Shown here one piece after another: positions 44,238-54,072 of a DNA stretch of 64,000 bases. How positions within the stretch are numbered: position 1 is the first letter of the stretch; each line of letters opens with the position of its first letter. The translations under genes were made by a program, and so were the position numbers. The notes below the pieces were generated by a model that was not told the DNA's origin, did no database searches, and saw nothing but the letters and a program-made list of their open reading frames with translations. The DNA is from Chrysosporum bergii ANA360D (GTDB lineage: Bacteria > Cyanobacteriota > Cyanobacteriia > Cyanobacteriales > Nostocaceae): contig NZ_JANQDH010000058.1 of the NCBI RefSeq assembly GCF_029891735.1, positions 1 to 64,000 of the forward strand, given 5' to 3'.

Positions 44238-45158
44238 ATGAATGTTATGCAGGATACGCAAAATACCACGGTTTTAAATTCCTTTCGTCACGCCGCCCAA
44301 AGGGGCGAATTTTTAGTTACTGCTGAGGTAGCACCTCCCAAGGGGGCAGATGTTACACACATGATTTCAATGGCGGCGACCCTTAAGGGGAGGGTTCATG
44401 CTGTCAATATTACCGATGGTAGCCGCGCTGTATTGCGGATGTCTTCTTTGGCTGCGTCTGTTCTGTTGCTGCAAGAAGGTATTGAACCGATTTGTCAGTT
44501 TGCTTGCCGCGATCGCAATCGAATTGCCTTACAAGCTGATTTGATGGGTGCTAATGCTTTAGGCATTCGCAATATTTTAGCCTTAACTGGTGATCCGGTG
44601 AAAGTAGGTGATCACCCCCACGCTAAAGGCGTGTTTGATTTTGAATCTGTGCGACTGCTGCAACTAATTCGCAAGATGAATCAAGGTGTTGATGATAATG
44701 AAAAGCCTTTTACAGATGGGGGGACAGATTTATTTGCCGGTGCTGCGGTAGATCCACAGTCTCCTAGTTGGTCAGGTTTGCAAAAGCGATTTGAGCGGAA
44801 AATTGAAGCAGGAGCGCAGTTTTTCCAAACTCAGATGATTACAGACTTTGAACGCATGGAAAAGTTTATGGATACTGTGGCTGGTGGTTATAATAAGCCG
44901 ATTTTGGCGGGAATTTTTCTGTTGAAATCAGCTAAGAATGCTCTGTTTATCAATAGATGTGTTCCTGGTGTCAATATACCTCAACACATTATTGATAGGT
45001 TGGCTCAAGCAAAAGATCCCATTGAGGAAGGAATGAAAATCGCGGCGGAACAGGTGCAAGTTGCCAGACAATTATGCCAAGGTGTACACATGATGGCTGT
45101 GAAGCGGGAAGATTTGATTGTGCCAATTTTAAATTTGGCGGGAGTTACACTTAATTAA
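44238..45158 (+). CDS. metF: methylenetetrahydrofolate reductase
   Basis: A 306-residue FAD-dependent TIM-barrel enzyme reducing 5,10-methylene-THF to 5-methyl-THF for methionine synthesis. Family motifs: 'GEFLVTAEVAPPKGADV' at the N-terminus, 'NILALTGDPVKVGDHP' and 'FFQTQMITDFERMEKF'. I place the start at ATG 44238 (MNVMQDTQN), closest to the conserved region. An ATG at 44184 overlaps the trpS stop (ATGA) and would add 18 residues, so translational coupling to trpS is possible. Length is in the normal range for a MetF catalytic domain. Confidence 0.9.
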   Translation: MNVMQDTQNTTVLNSFRHAAQRGEFLVTAEVAPPKGADVTHMISMAATLKGRVHAVNITDGSRAVLRMSSLAASVLLLQEGIEPICQFACRDRNRIALQADLMGANALGIRNILALTGDPVKVGDHPHAKGVFDFESVRLLQLIRKMNQGVDDNEKPFTDGGTDLFAGAAVDPQSPSWSGLQKRFERKIEAGAQFFQTQMITDFERMEKFMDTVAGGYNKPILAGIFLLKSAKNALFINRCVPGVNIPQHIIDRLAQAKDPIEEGMKIAAEQVQVARQLCQGVHMMAVKREDLIVPILNLAGVTLN

Positions 45159-45295
45159 ATAACTTTTCTACCCAGAAGCTGGTGAAGGATACAATAGCGG
45201 TTGGTAACGGTACAAGCCAAGCCAATCGCGCTTCCTTTTTTAGGAGGAAAAATTAAAATAAGTTAAGTAATACAATAAGGAAAAAAATCAAGTAT

Positions 45296-46924
45296 ATGTC
45301 AACTGAAATTGAGACGGAACTGCTTCAAGCAGTTGAACTGCGTCGGAACTTTGCCATTATTTCTCACCCCGACGCGGGCAAAACTACTCTGACAGAAAAA
45401 CTACTGCTATACGGAGGAGCTATTCACGAAGCCGGGGCTGTTAAAGCCCGTAGAGCGCAGCGCAAAGCCACTTCAGATTGGATGGCGATGGAACAACAAC
45501 GGGGGATTTCTATTACATCTACAGTGTTACAGTTTGCTTACCAAAACTGTCAAATAAATTTATTAGACACACCCGGTCACCAAGATTTTAGTGAAGATAC
45601 ATATCGCACCCTAGCTGCTGCTGATAATGCAGTTATGCTGATTGATGTAGCTAAGGGCTTGGAACCCCAAACCAGAAAATTATTTGAAGTATGTAAATTA
45701 AAAGGACTGCCAATATTTACATTTGTTAATAAACTTGACCGTCCGGGAAGGGAAGCCCTAGAACTGTTGGATGAAATAGAGCAGGAGTTGGGTTTACAAA
45801 CCTATGCGGTGAACTGGCCGATTGGTATGGGCGATCGCTTTAAAGGAGTATTTGACCGTCAGGAGCGAAAAATTCACCTATTTGAACGCAACGCCCACGG
45901 GAGCCGGGAGGCTAGGGAGACCACTGTAGAGTTAGGTAATGCCAAAATTGAGGAACTGCTGGCGGAAGACCTGTACCACCAACTGAAAAATGATCTAGAA
46001 CTATTAGAAGGAGTTGGACCGGAACTGGATTTAAACCTAGTGCATCAAGGCCAAATGACTCCTGTGTTTTTTGGGAGCGCCATGACCAACTTTGGGGTAG
46101 AATTATTCCTTAAATACTTTCTCAAATACGCCCTCAAGCCAGTAGCTCATAACAGCAGCGTGGGTGAAATACCCCCGACCTATCCCGAATTTTCTGGTTT
46201 TGTTTTCAAACTACAGGCAAATATGGACCCGAAGCACCGCGATCGCGTGGCGTTTGTCCGGGTTTGCACAGGAAAATTTGAAAAGGATATGACAGTCAAC
46301 CATGCTCGGACTGGCAAAGTAGTCCGCCTATCTCGCCCGCAAAAACTATTTGCCCAAGAACGAGAATCTATAGACATAGCTTATCCAGGAGACGTAATTG
46401 GTTTAAACAATCCCGGAGTATTTGCCATTGGTGACACTATTTACACAGGACAAAAACTGGAGTATGAAGGAATACCTTATTTTTCCCCAGAATTGTTTGC
46501 CACTCTGAGAAATCCCAACCCTTCCAAATTTAAGCAATTTCAAAAAGGCATTTCCGAATTGCGAGAAGAAGGAGCAGTCCAAATCATGTATTCCACAGAT
46601 GAAGCCAAACGTGACCCTATAATGGCCGCAGTAGGTCAGCTGCAATTTGAAGTGGTGCAGTTTCGGTTGCAAAATGAGTATGGTGTGGAAACCATACTAG
46701 AAGTACTGCCCTACAGTGTCGCCAGGTGGGTTGAAGGTGGTTGGGAGGCCTTGCATCAAGTGGGGCGTGTTTTTAACACCACTACAGTCAAAGATAACAT
46801 GGGACGGCCAGTTTTACTCTTCCGCAATGAATGGAATTGTCAACAGTTGCAGGCGGATCATCCAGAGTTGAAATTAAGCGCGATCGCCCCGGTGTATTCT
46901 GGTCAACAACCAGCCAAAGAATAA
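45296..46924 (+). CDS. prfC: peptide chain release factor 3
   Basis: A 542-residue translational GTPase that recycles RF1/RF2 after termination. G1 is '[10 protein letters not shown]' (from residue 23), G3 'DTPGHQDF', G4 'NKLDR'. The RF3-specific C-terminal domain starts near residue 380 ('[16 protein letters not shown]'). Length is typical. The ATG at 45296 follows AAGGA at longer than usual spacing. It appears monocistronic. Confidence 0.96.
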   Translation: MSTEIETELLQAVELRRNFAIISHPDAGKTTLTEKLLLYGGAIHEAGAVKARRAQRKATSDWMAMEQQRGISITSTVLQFAYQNCQINLLDTPGHQDFSEDTYRTLAAADNAVMLIDVAKGLEPQTRKLFEVCKLKGLPIFTFVNKLDRPGREALELLDEIEQELGLQTYAVNWPIGMGDRFKGVFDRQERKIHLFERNAHGSREARETTVELGNAKIEELLAEDLYHQLKNDLELLEGVGPELDLNLVHQGQMTPVFFGSAMTNFGVELFLKYFLKYALKPVAHNSSVGEIPPTYPEFSGFVFKLQANMDPKHRDRVAFVRVCTGKFEKDMTVNHARTGKVVRLSRPQKLFAQERESIDIAYPGDVIGLNNPGVFAIGDTIYTGQKLEYEGIPYFSPELFATLRNPNPSKFKQFQKGISELREEGAVQIMYSTDEAKRDPIMAAVGQLQFEVVQFRLQNEYGVETILEVLPYSVARWVEGGWEALHQVGRVFNTTTVKDNMGRPVLLFRNEWNCQQLQADHPELKLSAIAPVYSGQQPAKE

Positions 46925-47036
46925 TTTTCGCTTATAGACTAACCGGGTGGAATTGATGACCACATGAAAGATTCGCGCTTTTGTTTCGAGTATTACCACA
47001 GTGGATCATTAGTAGACATTCCATACGAAAAAATCT

Positions 47037-49256
47037 ATGCCTTCTCTACAAGACCCTATGCCAACAAATGCCGAATTGTCTTTAGAGGCCGGTTTAGTTG
47101 CCCTCAAACAAGGAAATTACCCATTAGCCATCGCTAAACTTACCCCCGTAGCTAGTAGTCAAGAAAATCCTACTACCAACTTACAAGCCCGGGTTGGTTT
47201 AGTCATGGCTTATGCGCGCACTGGACAAATTCGCAAAGCCACCGTTTTGTGTCAAACACTCACAGAAAGTGAGAATACACAAGTTAAAGAATGGGCTAAA
47301 CTTGCTCTGACCCACTTGACACAAAGCCAAAAAAGTAGTAAAGCCAAAAGTGCCGGAAGAGTTAACTCCCCATCACAACACCAACCAAAAAAAACAGCGC
47401 CAGAAACTACTGTACCATCGGTTGGTTTAATGAATACTGTTGTATCATCAGTTAAGTACGGGAATAAAACAGTCACACCCAGCAGCCATACACCAAATAA
47501 ATGGAGTGCTGATATTCCCACCCCATCATCCAGTATTTATTGGCGACAAGGAAAACGCGCCAAAGTATGGCAGCCCCTAAAAAAGCCTAATTCCATTCCC
47601 TTGGATTTACTGGCACTGGGCACACTTGCTGCCTTATATTGGGTATTGACGGCGGTAGTTAAAATAATCAGTGGAATCATTAACTATACCTTGGTTCAAC
47701 TACCATATTTAGAGCCATTACAGTTTCTATACCTCAATCCCGCCTCATTTGTATTGATGTTTGTATTGTTAATGATGGGACTATCACCCTGGCTGCTAGA
47801 TTGGTTATTAACTAAATATTATGGGCAGGGAGAACTGTCTAAAGATGTTTTACATAATCACAGTCGGGAAACCATCAGAGTACTAAAACGTTATAGCCAA
47901 CAGCGAAGCTGGCACATACCTAAATTAAGAATCTTGCCCATACCAGCACCAATAGCTCTAACATATGGTAATCTTGCCCGTAATGCCCGGATTGTGGTCA
48001 GTGAGGGACTATTGGAGCAACTAGCAGAAGATGAAATTGCCACCATCTATGCTGCCCAATTAGGGCATATTGCCCAATGGAACCTGGCGGTAATGTCTCT
48101 GGTGTTGCTGCTGTCACTACCCATTTATCACTTATATCAGCAAATATCAATATGGGGCAACCGTCAATCGGAGGGGATTTGGTATAAACCAATAACTATT
48201 TTAGCCAGTGTTGTTTATGGGTTCTGGTGTTTGCTAACAGGTATTAGTTTATGGCTGTCCCGGGTGCGGCATTACTATAGTGATATCTACAGTACAGAAA
48301 TTACAGGTAATCCTAATGCTCTGACACGTGCTTTACTGAAAATGGCTGTGGGAATAGCTGTTGACATCCAAAAAACAGAACAAACCAGTTGGCAATTAGA
48401 AAGTTTAAACTTATTACTACCGGTAGGTTATCAGCAGAGTGTTTGCTTGGGTAGTATAGCCGGTCAAATGCCCTTTGAATCTATATTGATGTGGGATACT
48501 TGTCATCCCTATGGCCGTTGGTTTGCCATTAATAATAGCCATCCTCTCATGGGCGATCGCATCCAGCGTCTTAGTCAAATTGCTCGCCAATGGCACATCG
48601 ACCCTGAAATACATCTTACCAGGCAACAAACAGCCCAAGTGAAGTTTCAGTCCTTCCTATTACATATTGCACCCTTTGTGGGCATTCCCCTAGGTTGTGT
48701 ATTTGCGGGTTTAATCTGGTTAACTTGGCAAACTGCATTTACCTTGAGGTTATTAAACTTAAAATGGATATATGATGATGGGAAATTTGTCATAGGTTCC
48801 CTACTCATTGGCTTTAGCATCGGTATGGTGTGCCGAATGAACTCATTTTTCCCAGACATCAAGACCACTAATGTGGGCAATGAGCAAAGCCTACCCCATC
48901 TCTTAGCTCATCCATCTGCTCTTCCTATTGATGGTATTAGTGTGCAGCTAGTCGGTAAGCTATTGGGTCGCCGGGGTGCTGGCAATTGTTTAGGACAGGA
49001 TTTAATCCTACAATGTGGCACAGGATTAGTGAAATTACATCACATTTCTTTGGGACAGTCGGTCAATCCTCAAGATTTCATTGGTCGGCAAATTATAGTT
49101 ACGGGCTGGTTCCGTCGGGGAGCAACACCCTGGATTGATATTCACACCGTGCAAACTCAAACTGGTAAAACCATTTATAGCCCTCATGCTATTTGGTCTA
49201 CTGCTGTGGCGGTTGCTGCACAGGCTTGGGGAGCATACATTTTTCTGACGGGTTAG
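47037..49256 (+). CDS. M48-type membrane protease homologue with degenerate HEXXH
   Basis: A 739-residue protein. Residues ~10-100 form TPR-like helices ('AGLVALKQGNYPLAIAKL'), followed by a Ser/Pro/Lys-rich linker (~100-180). Membrane segments lie near 193-218, 228-255, 355-375, 390-410, 535-560 and 575-595. The M48-like core sits between, but the zinc motif HEXXH is 'AQLGH' (Ala340, Gln341, His344). The first His and the Glu are both missing, so proteolysis is doubtful. A 'HYYSDIYSTEITGNPNALTRAL' segment keeps the usual third-ligand region with its Glu. The ATG at 47037 is one choice; ATG 47058 is also possible. Confidence 0.7.
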   Translation: MPSLQDPMPTNAELSLEAGLVALKQGNYPLAIAKLTPVASSQENPTTNLQARVGLVMAYARTGQIRKATVLCQTLTESENTQVKEWAKLALTHLTQSQKSSKAKSAGRVNSPSQHQPKKTAPETTVPSVGLMNTVVSSVKYGNKTVTPSSHTPNKWSADIPTPSSSIYWRQGKRAKVWQPLKKPNSIPLDLLALGTLAALYWVLTAVVKIISGIINYTLVQLPYLEPLQFLYLNPASFVLMFVLLMMGLSPWLLDWLLTKYYGQGELSKDVLHNHSRETIRVLKRYSQQRSWHIPKLRILPIPAPIALTYGNLARNARIVVSEGLLEQLAEDEIATIYAAQLGHIAQWNLAVMSLVLLLSLPIYHLYQQISIWGNRQSEGIWYKPITILASVVYGFWCLLTGISLWLSRVRHYYSDIYSTEITGNPNALTRALLKMAVGIAVDIQKTEQTSWQLESLNLLLPVGYQQSVCLGSIAGQMPFESILMWDTCHPYGRWFAINNSHPLMGDRIQRLSQIARQWHIDPEIHLTRQQTAQVKFQSFLLHIAPFVGIPLGCVFAGLIWLTWQTAFTLRLLNLKWIYDDGKFVIGSLLIGFSIGMVCRMNSFFPDIKTTNVGNEQSLPHLLAHPSALPIDGISVQLVGKLLGRRGAGNCLGQDLILQCGTGLVKLHHISLGQSVNPQDFIGRQIIVTGWFRRGATPWIDIHTVQTQTGKTIYSPHAIWSTAVAVAAQAWGAYIFLTG

Positions 49257-49868
49257 TATTGCTGTGTAATCAATCATGCTAATGTAAATAAAAGTTTAAG
49301 TTGCTGTTTTCATCAATGAGTGTTACATTTATTTACATACTTTCCTAAAGCCCAATTAACTCAGCAATATAGTCTAGTTACCCAGATTTAGCCGGTTTAT
49401 GCAAATTTATGCCTTTTACCCTCCCCATACAGCAGCTAAATCACCAGCCGATGGCTGGTTTTTGTTTCTGATCAAATTTTGTGAGAGAAAAAATGTATTT
49501 GATGCTACGATATATGAATAAAACAGTTAAAAATGTATGTTCTGAACCAGCTACGTAGATAATACCGTGGTAATGTAGGTAATGGTATTTATTCTGCGGG
49601 CGAGATTATCAAAGAAGATATTTACTTTAACAAGCCAAGGCTGATAAATTTACGATTCTTACAATTAAGGTAGTATTTGCTAGTCGTCGTATGCACCTTT
49701 GTATTAAACAAGCTTTATCCCAACTAAAAACTGTATTGTAGAGGTTGAAAGTTAGGAGTAAAAATTTTGGTTTACGGCAGTCTTGGTCAACAGCATCTAT
49801 TTAATAGCCAAAGCCAAGTATTTGTTTTCTTGCCTTGCCATGTTCGTTCTAATTTGGAGGTATAATTC
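49257..49868. other. 612 bp intergenic region
   Basis: Contains a terminator at 49444-49463 and, to its right, an AT-rich leader for the RRM gene. Short open frames here (up to about 35 codons) are not convincing. Long 5' leaders are common for cyanobacterial RRM genes, so part may be regulatory RNA, but I see no defined structure. Confidence 0.5.
49444..49463 (+). terminator. rho-independent terminator
   Basis: CCAGCC (49444-49449), loop GAT, GGCTGG (49453-49458), then TTTTT. It lies 188 bp after the M48-like gene stop. Confidence 0.75.
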
Positions 49869-50369
49869 ATGTCTGTTCGCCTGTATATAGGCAATTTGCC
49901 AAAAGAAGAAATAGATCGTCAAGATTTGCAGGCAGTTTTTGCCGAAGAAGGCGATGCTGTAACTACAAAACTAATTAAAGACCGCAAAACTGGTAAGTGT
50001 CGTGGTTTCGGTTTTCTCACTGTCAACAATGATGAACAAGCTGATCAAATTATTGAAAAATATAATGGTCATTTGTTCAAAGAAAGTCCTATCAAGCTAG
50101 AGAAAGCACTACCCCGGACCAAAGGTGAAGAGGGCGAGGAGCAAGCCCCTAAAGCTGCTACTCCCGCTCCTACGCAACCCGCACCTACTCTACAAAAAGA
50201 AGGCGGTCGTCGTGAGAAAAGCGGTAAAAAGTCCCGGCGTGGCGGCGGTGGTGGTGCGAAGGAAACTACCACCACAACTGGTGACTCAGATGCAATTCGT
50301 CCAGATCCACGCTGGGCTTCTGAGTTGGAAAAACTCAAGCAAATGCTAGCGGCGCAAACTACGAATTGA
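49869..50369 (+). CDS. RRM-type RNA-binding protein with Gly/Arg-rich tail
   Basis: A 166-residue protein. RNP2 is 'LYIGNL' (residues 5-10) and RNP1 'CRGFGFLTV' (near residue 44). The RRM is followed by an Ala/Pro/Thr linker, a basic Gly-rich patch 'KKSRRGGGGGAK' (about residues 119-130) and a conserved-looking C-terminal helix 'WASELEKLKQML'. It is longer than the Rbp at 14987. GGAGG lies 8 nt before the ATG at 49869. A strong terminator follows at 50435. Confidence 0.9.
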   Translation: MSVRLYIGNLPKEEIDRQDLQAVFAEEGDAVTTKLIKDRKTGKCRGFGFLTVNNDEQADQIIEKYNGHLFKESPIKLEKALPRTKGEEGEEQAPKAATPAPTQPAPTLQKEGGRREKSGKKSRRGGGGGAKETTTTTGDSDAIRPDPRWASELEKLKQMLAAQTTN

Positions 50370-50434
50370 GTCTGTGGGGATTATCGGTTTTCCTGATGAT
50401 TCAGTGCAGTGCTGATTCAGCCACTTTTGTCACT

Positions 50435-50488
50435 GCGATGGCAACTCTTGGTAAAATCCCCAATACCAAGAATGTCCATCGCTTTTTT
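50435..50488 (+). terminator. long-stem rho-independent terminator of RRM gene
   Basis: GCGATGGCAACTCTTGGTA (50435-50453) pairs with TACCAAGAATGTCCATCGC (50464-50482) at 16 of 19 positions, followed by TTTTTT. The rest of the 431 bp gap 50370-50800 holds a perfect 7 bp hairpin GGCGATT/AATCGCC (50694-50709) and the promoter of the next gene, with no coding region seen. Confidence 0.8.
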
Positions 50489-50800
50489 ATTGGACAACCG
50501 GGAACAGGGTTTTGAGGATTTCTCAAGGTTGGGTATGTGATGGCCAAGAAAAAAAATTTTTTTGTACATAATTAAATTAAAATGAAGATTAATTAAAGTT
50601 TCTGAAAAGTGCTGTATACGCGCGCGGCAAAACTTTGACTGAAATATCAACGGCGAGCAGAGCTACTGGCTTCAGACATGGGGGTTAGCCGTTGGCGATT
50701 TTAATCGCCTTCCCCATTAAACAGACGGTGAGCGACTAGGTTGCTGTGGTCTGTCAGTGAGTCTGTCAACATACACCCCTACCTGAGTAACACACAAACT

Positions 50801-52066
50801 ATGAACCCTACTAGCGACAAATGTATTGCCTTAATTTCTGTTCATGGAGATCCGACCGTTGAAATTGGGAAGGAAGACGCTGGTGGGCAAAATGTTTATG
50901 TGCGGAATGTGGGTGAAGCACTGGCAAAGCTGGGCTGGCAAGTTGATATATTTACCCGCAAAGTGAGCGTGGAGCAAGATACCATGGTGGAAATGAGGGA
51001 AAATTGCCGCACTATTCGGTTAGCAGCAGGTCCAGTTAAGTTTGTGCGTAGAGATGATCTGTTGGCATATATGCCGGAATTTTTGCATAATTTACTTCAA
51101 TTCCAAATAGAGAATAATATCAAGTATCAGCTAGTTCACACTAATTACTGGCATTCTAGCTGGGTGGGGATGCAACTAAAGAAAATCCAAGGTACTCGCC
51201 AGATTCATACCTATCATTCTCTGGGGGCGGTTAAGTACAATACCATGGGAATAATTCCTACAATTGCTAGTCAGCGATTAGCAGTGGAAAAGGAAGTATT
51301 AGAAACGGCAGAACGCATTGTAGCTACAAGTCCCCAAGAAAAGCAGCATATGCGATCGCTCCTTTCCACTCAAGGTAAGATAGAGATTATTCCCTGTGGT
51401 ACAGATATTCGCCAATTTGGTGCTGTTGACCGCCAAGCTGCTAGATTAGAGTTGGGAATTAAACCCGAAACTAAACTGATTTTCTATGTGGGACGTTTTG
51501 ACGGACGTAAAGGAATAGAAACTCTGGTGCGTGCGGTTAATCAATCCCAATTACTTGGGGATAAAAACCTCAAATTAATTATTGCAGGTGGTAGCACACC
51601 GGGAAATAGTGATGGTATGGAGCGCCAGCGCATTGAGCAGATCATCAATGAATTGGGGATGAATGAATTTACCACACTCCCGGGTCGCCTGACTCAGGAA
51701 ATACTGCCGGCTTATTACGCTGCTGCTGATGTTTGTGTGGTTCCTAGTCACTATGAACCTTTTGGACTGGTGGCTATTGAGGCTATGGCTAGTGGTACAC
51801 CTGTAGTAGCTAGTAATGTGGGTGGACTTCAGTTTACTGTGATTCCTGAAGTCACAGGTTTATTGGTCCCTCCCCAAGATGTAGCGGCTTTTGCAGCTGC
51901 TATTGACCGGGTTTTGTTAAACCCACAATGGGGAGAAAAATTAGGTCAAGCTGGTAAAAAACACGTGGAAAGTAAATTTAGTTGGGATGGGGTAGCCACT
52001 CGATTAAGTGAACTTTACGGACAAATTCGGCAGGAAAAGGTGAAAGAACCAGCATTAGTTCAGTAA
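50801..52066 (+). CDS. GT4 glycosyltransferase, sucrose-phosphate-synthase-like
   Basis: A 421-residue GT-B glycosyltransferase. The N-terminal 'SVHGDPTVEIGKEDAGGQNVY' (read across residues ~13-33) matches the Gly-rich acceptor motif of sucrose-phosphate synthase-like enzymes, and the C-terminal 'YEPFGLVAIEAMASGTPVV' is the EX7E nucleotide-sugar motif. The size fits the minimal, single-domain SPS of Nostocales, but other hexosyltransferases look similar, so I give no symbol. I start at ATG 50801 (MNPTSDKC); a TTG at 50741 would add 20 unconserved residues. The rqcH gene follows within about 20 bp. Confidence 0.75.
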   Translation: MNPTSDKCIALISVHGDPTVEIGKEDAGGQNVYVRNVGEALAKLGWQVDIFTRKVSVEQDTMVEMRENCRTIRLAAGPVKFVRRDDLLAYMPEFLHNLLQFQIENNIKYQLVHTNYWHSSWVGMQLKKIQGTRQIHTYHSLGAVKYNTMGIIPTIASQRLAVEKEVLETAERIVATSPQEKQHMRSLLSTQGKIEIIPCGTDIRQFGAVDRQAARLELGIKPETKLIFYVGRFDGRKGIETLVRAVNQSQLLGDKNLKLIIAGGSTPGNSDGMERQRIEQIINELGMNEFTTLPGRLTQEILPAYYAAADVCVVPSHYEPFGLVAIEAMASGTPVVASNVGGLQFTVIPEVTGLLVPPQDVAAFAAAIDRVLLNPQWGEKLGQAGKKHVESKFSWDGVATRLSELYGQIRQEKVKEPALVQ

Positions 52067-52088
52067 GTAATAGGTGATTTTAACTGTT

Positions 52089-53819
52089 GTGCAACCAGTA
52101 GACTATACTACTTTGACTGCTGCTTGTAGCGAACTACGCGCTTACTGGCTGCCATCTCGATTAGAACAAGTTTATCAACGCGATCGCTATACTATCGCAG
52201 TAGCTTTACGCACTCTGAAACAAAGGGATTGGCTAGAGATTTCTTGGCATCCCCAAGGGGCGCGCATTTGTACGGGGGAACCACCCCCAAGACTACCGGA
52301 CACTTTTACATTTAGCCAACAATTAGTACATCAATTGGGTGGTTTGGCTTTGGTGGATATGGGGGCGATCGCCCCTTGGGAGCGTGTTGTCAATTTGCAA
52401 TTTGCCCGTCGTCCCGGAGAGGAGGCACTATATCATATATATGTGGAGGTAATGGGTAAATATAGTAATGCTATTCTCACCGATGCTAACAATATAATTA
52501 TTACAGCTGCCCATCAAGTTAGTCAGCATCAATCCAGCGTGCGTCCCATCCAAACCGGACAGCCTTATGAAACTCCACCAAAGCTGACCGGACCTGTCCC
52601 CAGTTTGAATGAAAGTTTAGAACGCTGGCAAGAACGCATCAGCTTAGTACCGGGAACAATTAAGCGTCAGTTATTAAAAAGTTATAGCGGTTTGAGTTCT
52701 GCACTGGTAGAATCTATGTTACTGGCTGCTAATTTACTCCCTGAAACTACCACAGAAAACCTGAAGCCCCACGAATGGGAACAACTATTTACACGATGGC
52801 AAGAATGGTTACAAGCTTTAAAGTTGAGTAAGTTTCAACCAGCCTGGACAGCAAATGGATATACTGTTATGGGTTGGGGCGCAGTTGCACCAGAAAAAGA
52901 CATTCAAACCCTACTTTACAAATACTACACAGACCAGTTAAGTCAGCAGGGGTTTACTCAGCTACGGCATCAGTTAAGTCAGAAATTAGATAACATTTTA
53001 GTAAAATTACGCAATAAAGCTGAGACCTTTTCTCAGCGCTTGCAGCAATCAGATCAAGCCGATGAATACCGAGCAAAGGCTGATTTGTTGATGTCAAACC
53101 TGCAAAAATGGCAACCAGGAATGAAAGAAATTATCCTGCGTGATTTTGAAACAGATCAGCCCGTAGCCATCGCCCTGGAACCAGATAAAAACGCGGTTCA
53201 AAACGCCCAACGCCTTTATAAACAGCACCAAAAACTTAAACGCGCTCGTGCTGCTGTGGAACCGTTGCTTTTGGATGTCCAGTCAGAAATTAGTTATTTG
53301 GAACAGGTAGAAGCAGCCATCGCCCAAATAGAAAATTACCAAACAGCAGCAGATTTACAGGCTTTAGAAGAAATCCGCGACGAATTAATTGGGCAAAAAT
53401 ATTTAGAAGATTCAGGATACCGCAGTGGAAGTTCCAGCGAAACAGCCAGCACCAACTTTTATCGTTATCGTACCCCCAACAACTTTGAAGTTTTAATCGG
53501 TCGCAACAATCGCCAAAATGACCAATTGAGTTTTCGTGTGGCGGGAGATTATGATTTGTGGTTTCACGCCCAGGAAATCCCAGGTAGTCATGTCTTGCTA
53601 CGTTTAGAACCGGGTGCGGTTCCAGAAGCAGCAGATTTACAATTTGTGGCTAATCTCGCGGCTTACTACAGTCGTGCGCGTCAGAGTGAACAAGTACCTG
53701 TAGTTTACACCCAGCCCAAACACGTTTACAAGCCCAAGGGAGCTAAACCAGGTATAGCAATTTACAAGCAAGAGCGTATCCTGTGGGGACAGCCCCAGTC
53801 ACTGATGAGAATATTGTAA
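52089..53819 (+). CDS. rqcH: NFACT family protein, Rqc2 homologue RqcH
   Basis: A 576-residue NFACT protein. In bacteria RqcH binds obstructed 50S subunits and recruits alanyl-tRNA to tag nascent chains. The NFACT-N domain begins 'MQPVDYTTLTAACSELRAYW'; a coiled coil spans roughly 285-440; the NFACT-R domain has 'NNFEVLIGRNNRQND' and 'DLWFHAQEIPGSHVLLR'. I start at GTG 52089, where conservation begins; a GTG at 52074 would add five residues. It is probably co-transcribed with the glycosyltransferase gene. A terminator follows at 53995. Confidence 0.85.
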   Translation: MQPVDYTTLTAACSELRAYWLPSRLEQVYQRDRYTIAVALRTLKQRDWLEISWHPQGARICTGEPPPRLPDTFTFSQQLVHQLGGLALVDMGAIAPWERVVNLQFARRPGEEALYHIYVEVMGKYSNAILTDANNIIITAAHQVSQHQSSVRPIQTGQPYETPPKLTGPVPSLNESLERWQERISLVPGTIKRQLLKSYSGLSSALVESMLLAANLLPETTTENLKPHEWEQLFTRWQEWLQALKLSKFQPAWTANGYTVMGWGAVAPEKDIQTLLYKYYTDQLSQQGFTQLRHQLSQKLDNILVKLRNKAETFSQRLQQSDQADEYRAKADLLMSNLQKWQPGMKEIILRDFETDQPVAIALEPDKNAVQNAQRLYKQHQKLKRARAAVEPLLLDVQSEISYLEQVEAAIAQIENYQTAADLQALEEIRDELIGQKYLEDSGYRSGSSSETASTNFYRYRTPNNFEVLIGRNNRQNDQLSFRVAGDYDLWFHAQEIPGSHVLLRLEPGAVPEAADLQFVANLAAYYSRARQSEQVPVVYTQPKHVYKPKGAKPGIAIYKQERILWGQPQSLMRIL

Positions 53820-53994
53820 ATTTATTCTTCAAGATAGAGGTTCCCTCGGTTGGGTTATATCTTTTTTTGTGGATTTTAATCAAAAAACTGTGTGGAGTGT
53901 TACAGTATTGTTAAGAAAGGTTGCCCGTCGATTTTGGGAACGCGCAACTTGGTTTTAACTCCATTGAGAAGACAACGCGGAAAAAAGTATTTCA

Positions 53995-54022
53995 GGCCAG
54001 TGGTGAGAAGCTGGTCTTTTTT
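53995..54022 (+). terminator. rho-independent terminator after rqcH
   Basis: GGCCAG (53995-54000), 10 nt loop, CTGGTC (54011-54016; one G-T pair), then TTTTTT. It separates rqcH from the convergent porin gene. Confidence 0.7.
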
Positions 54023-54072
54023 GTGTCCTGATACTTCGACTACCTGAGCAGAAGAAGTTTAAAAACTAAATC

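Noticed and set aside
49494-49740. Small ORFs in the leader of the second RRM gene
   Set aside because: Each is at most about 35 codons, with no ribosome binding site or recognisable sequence.
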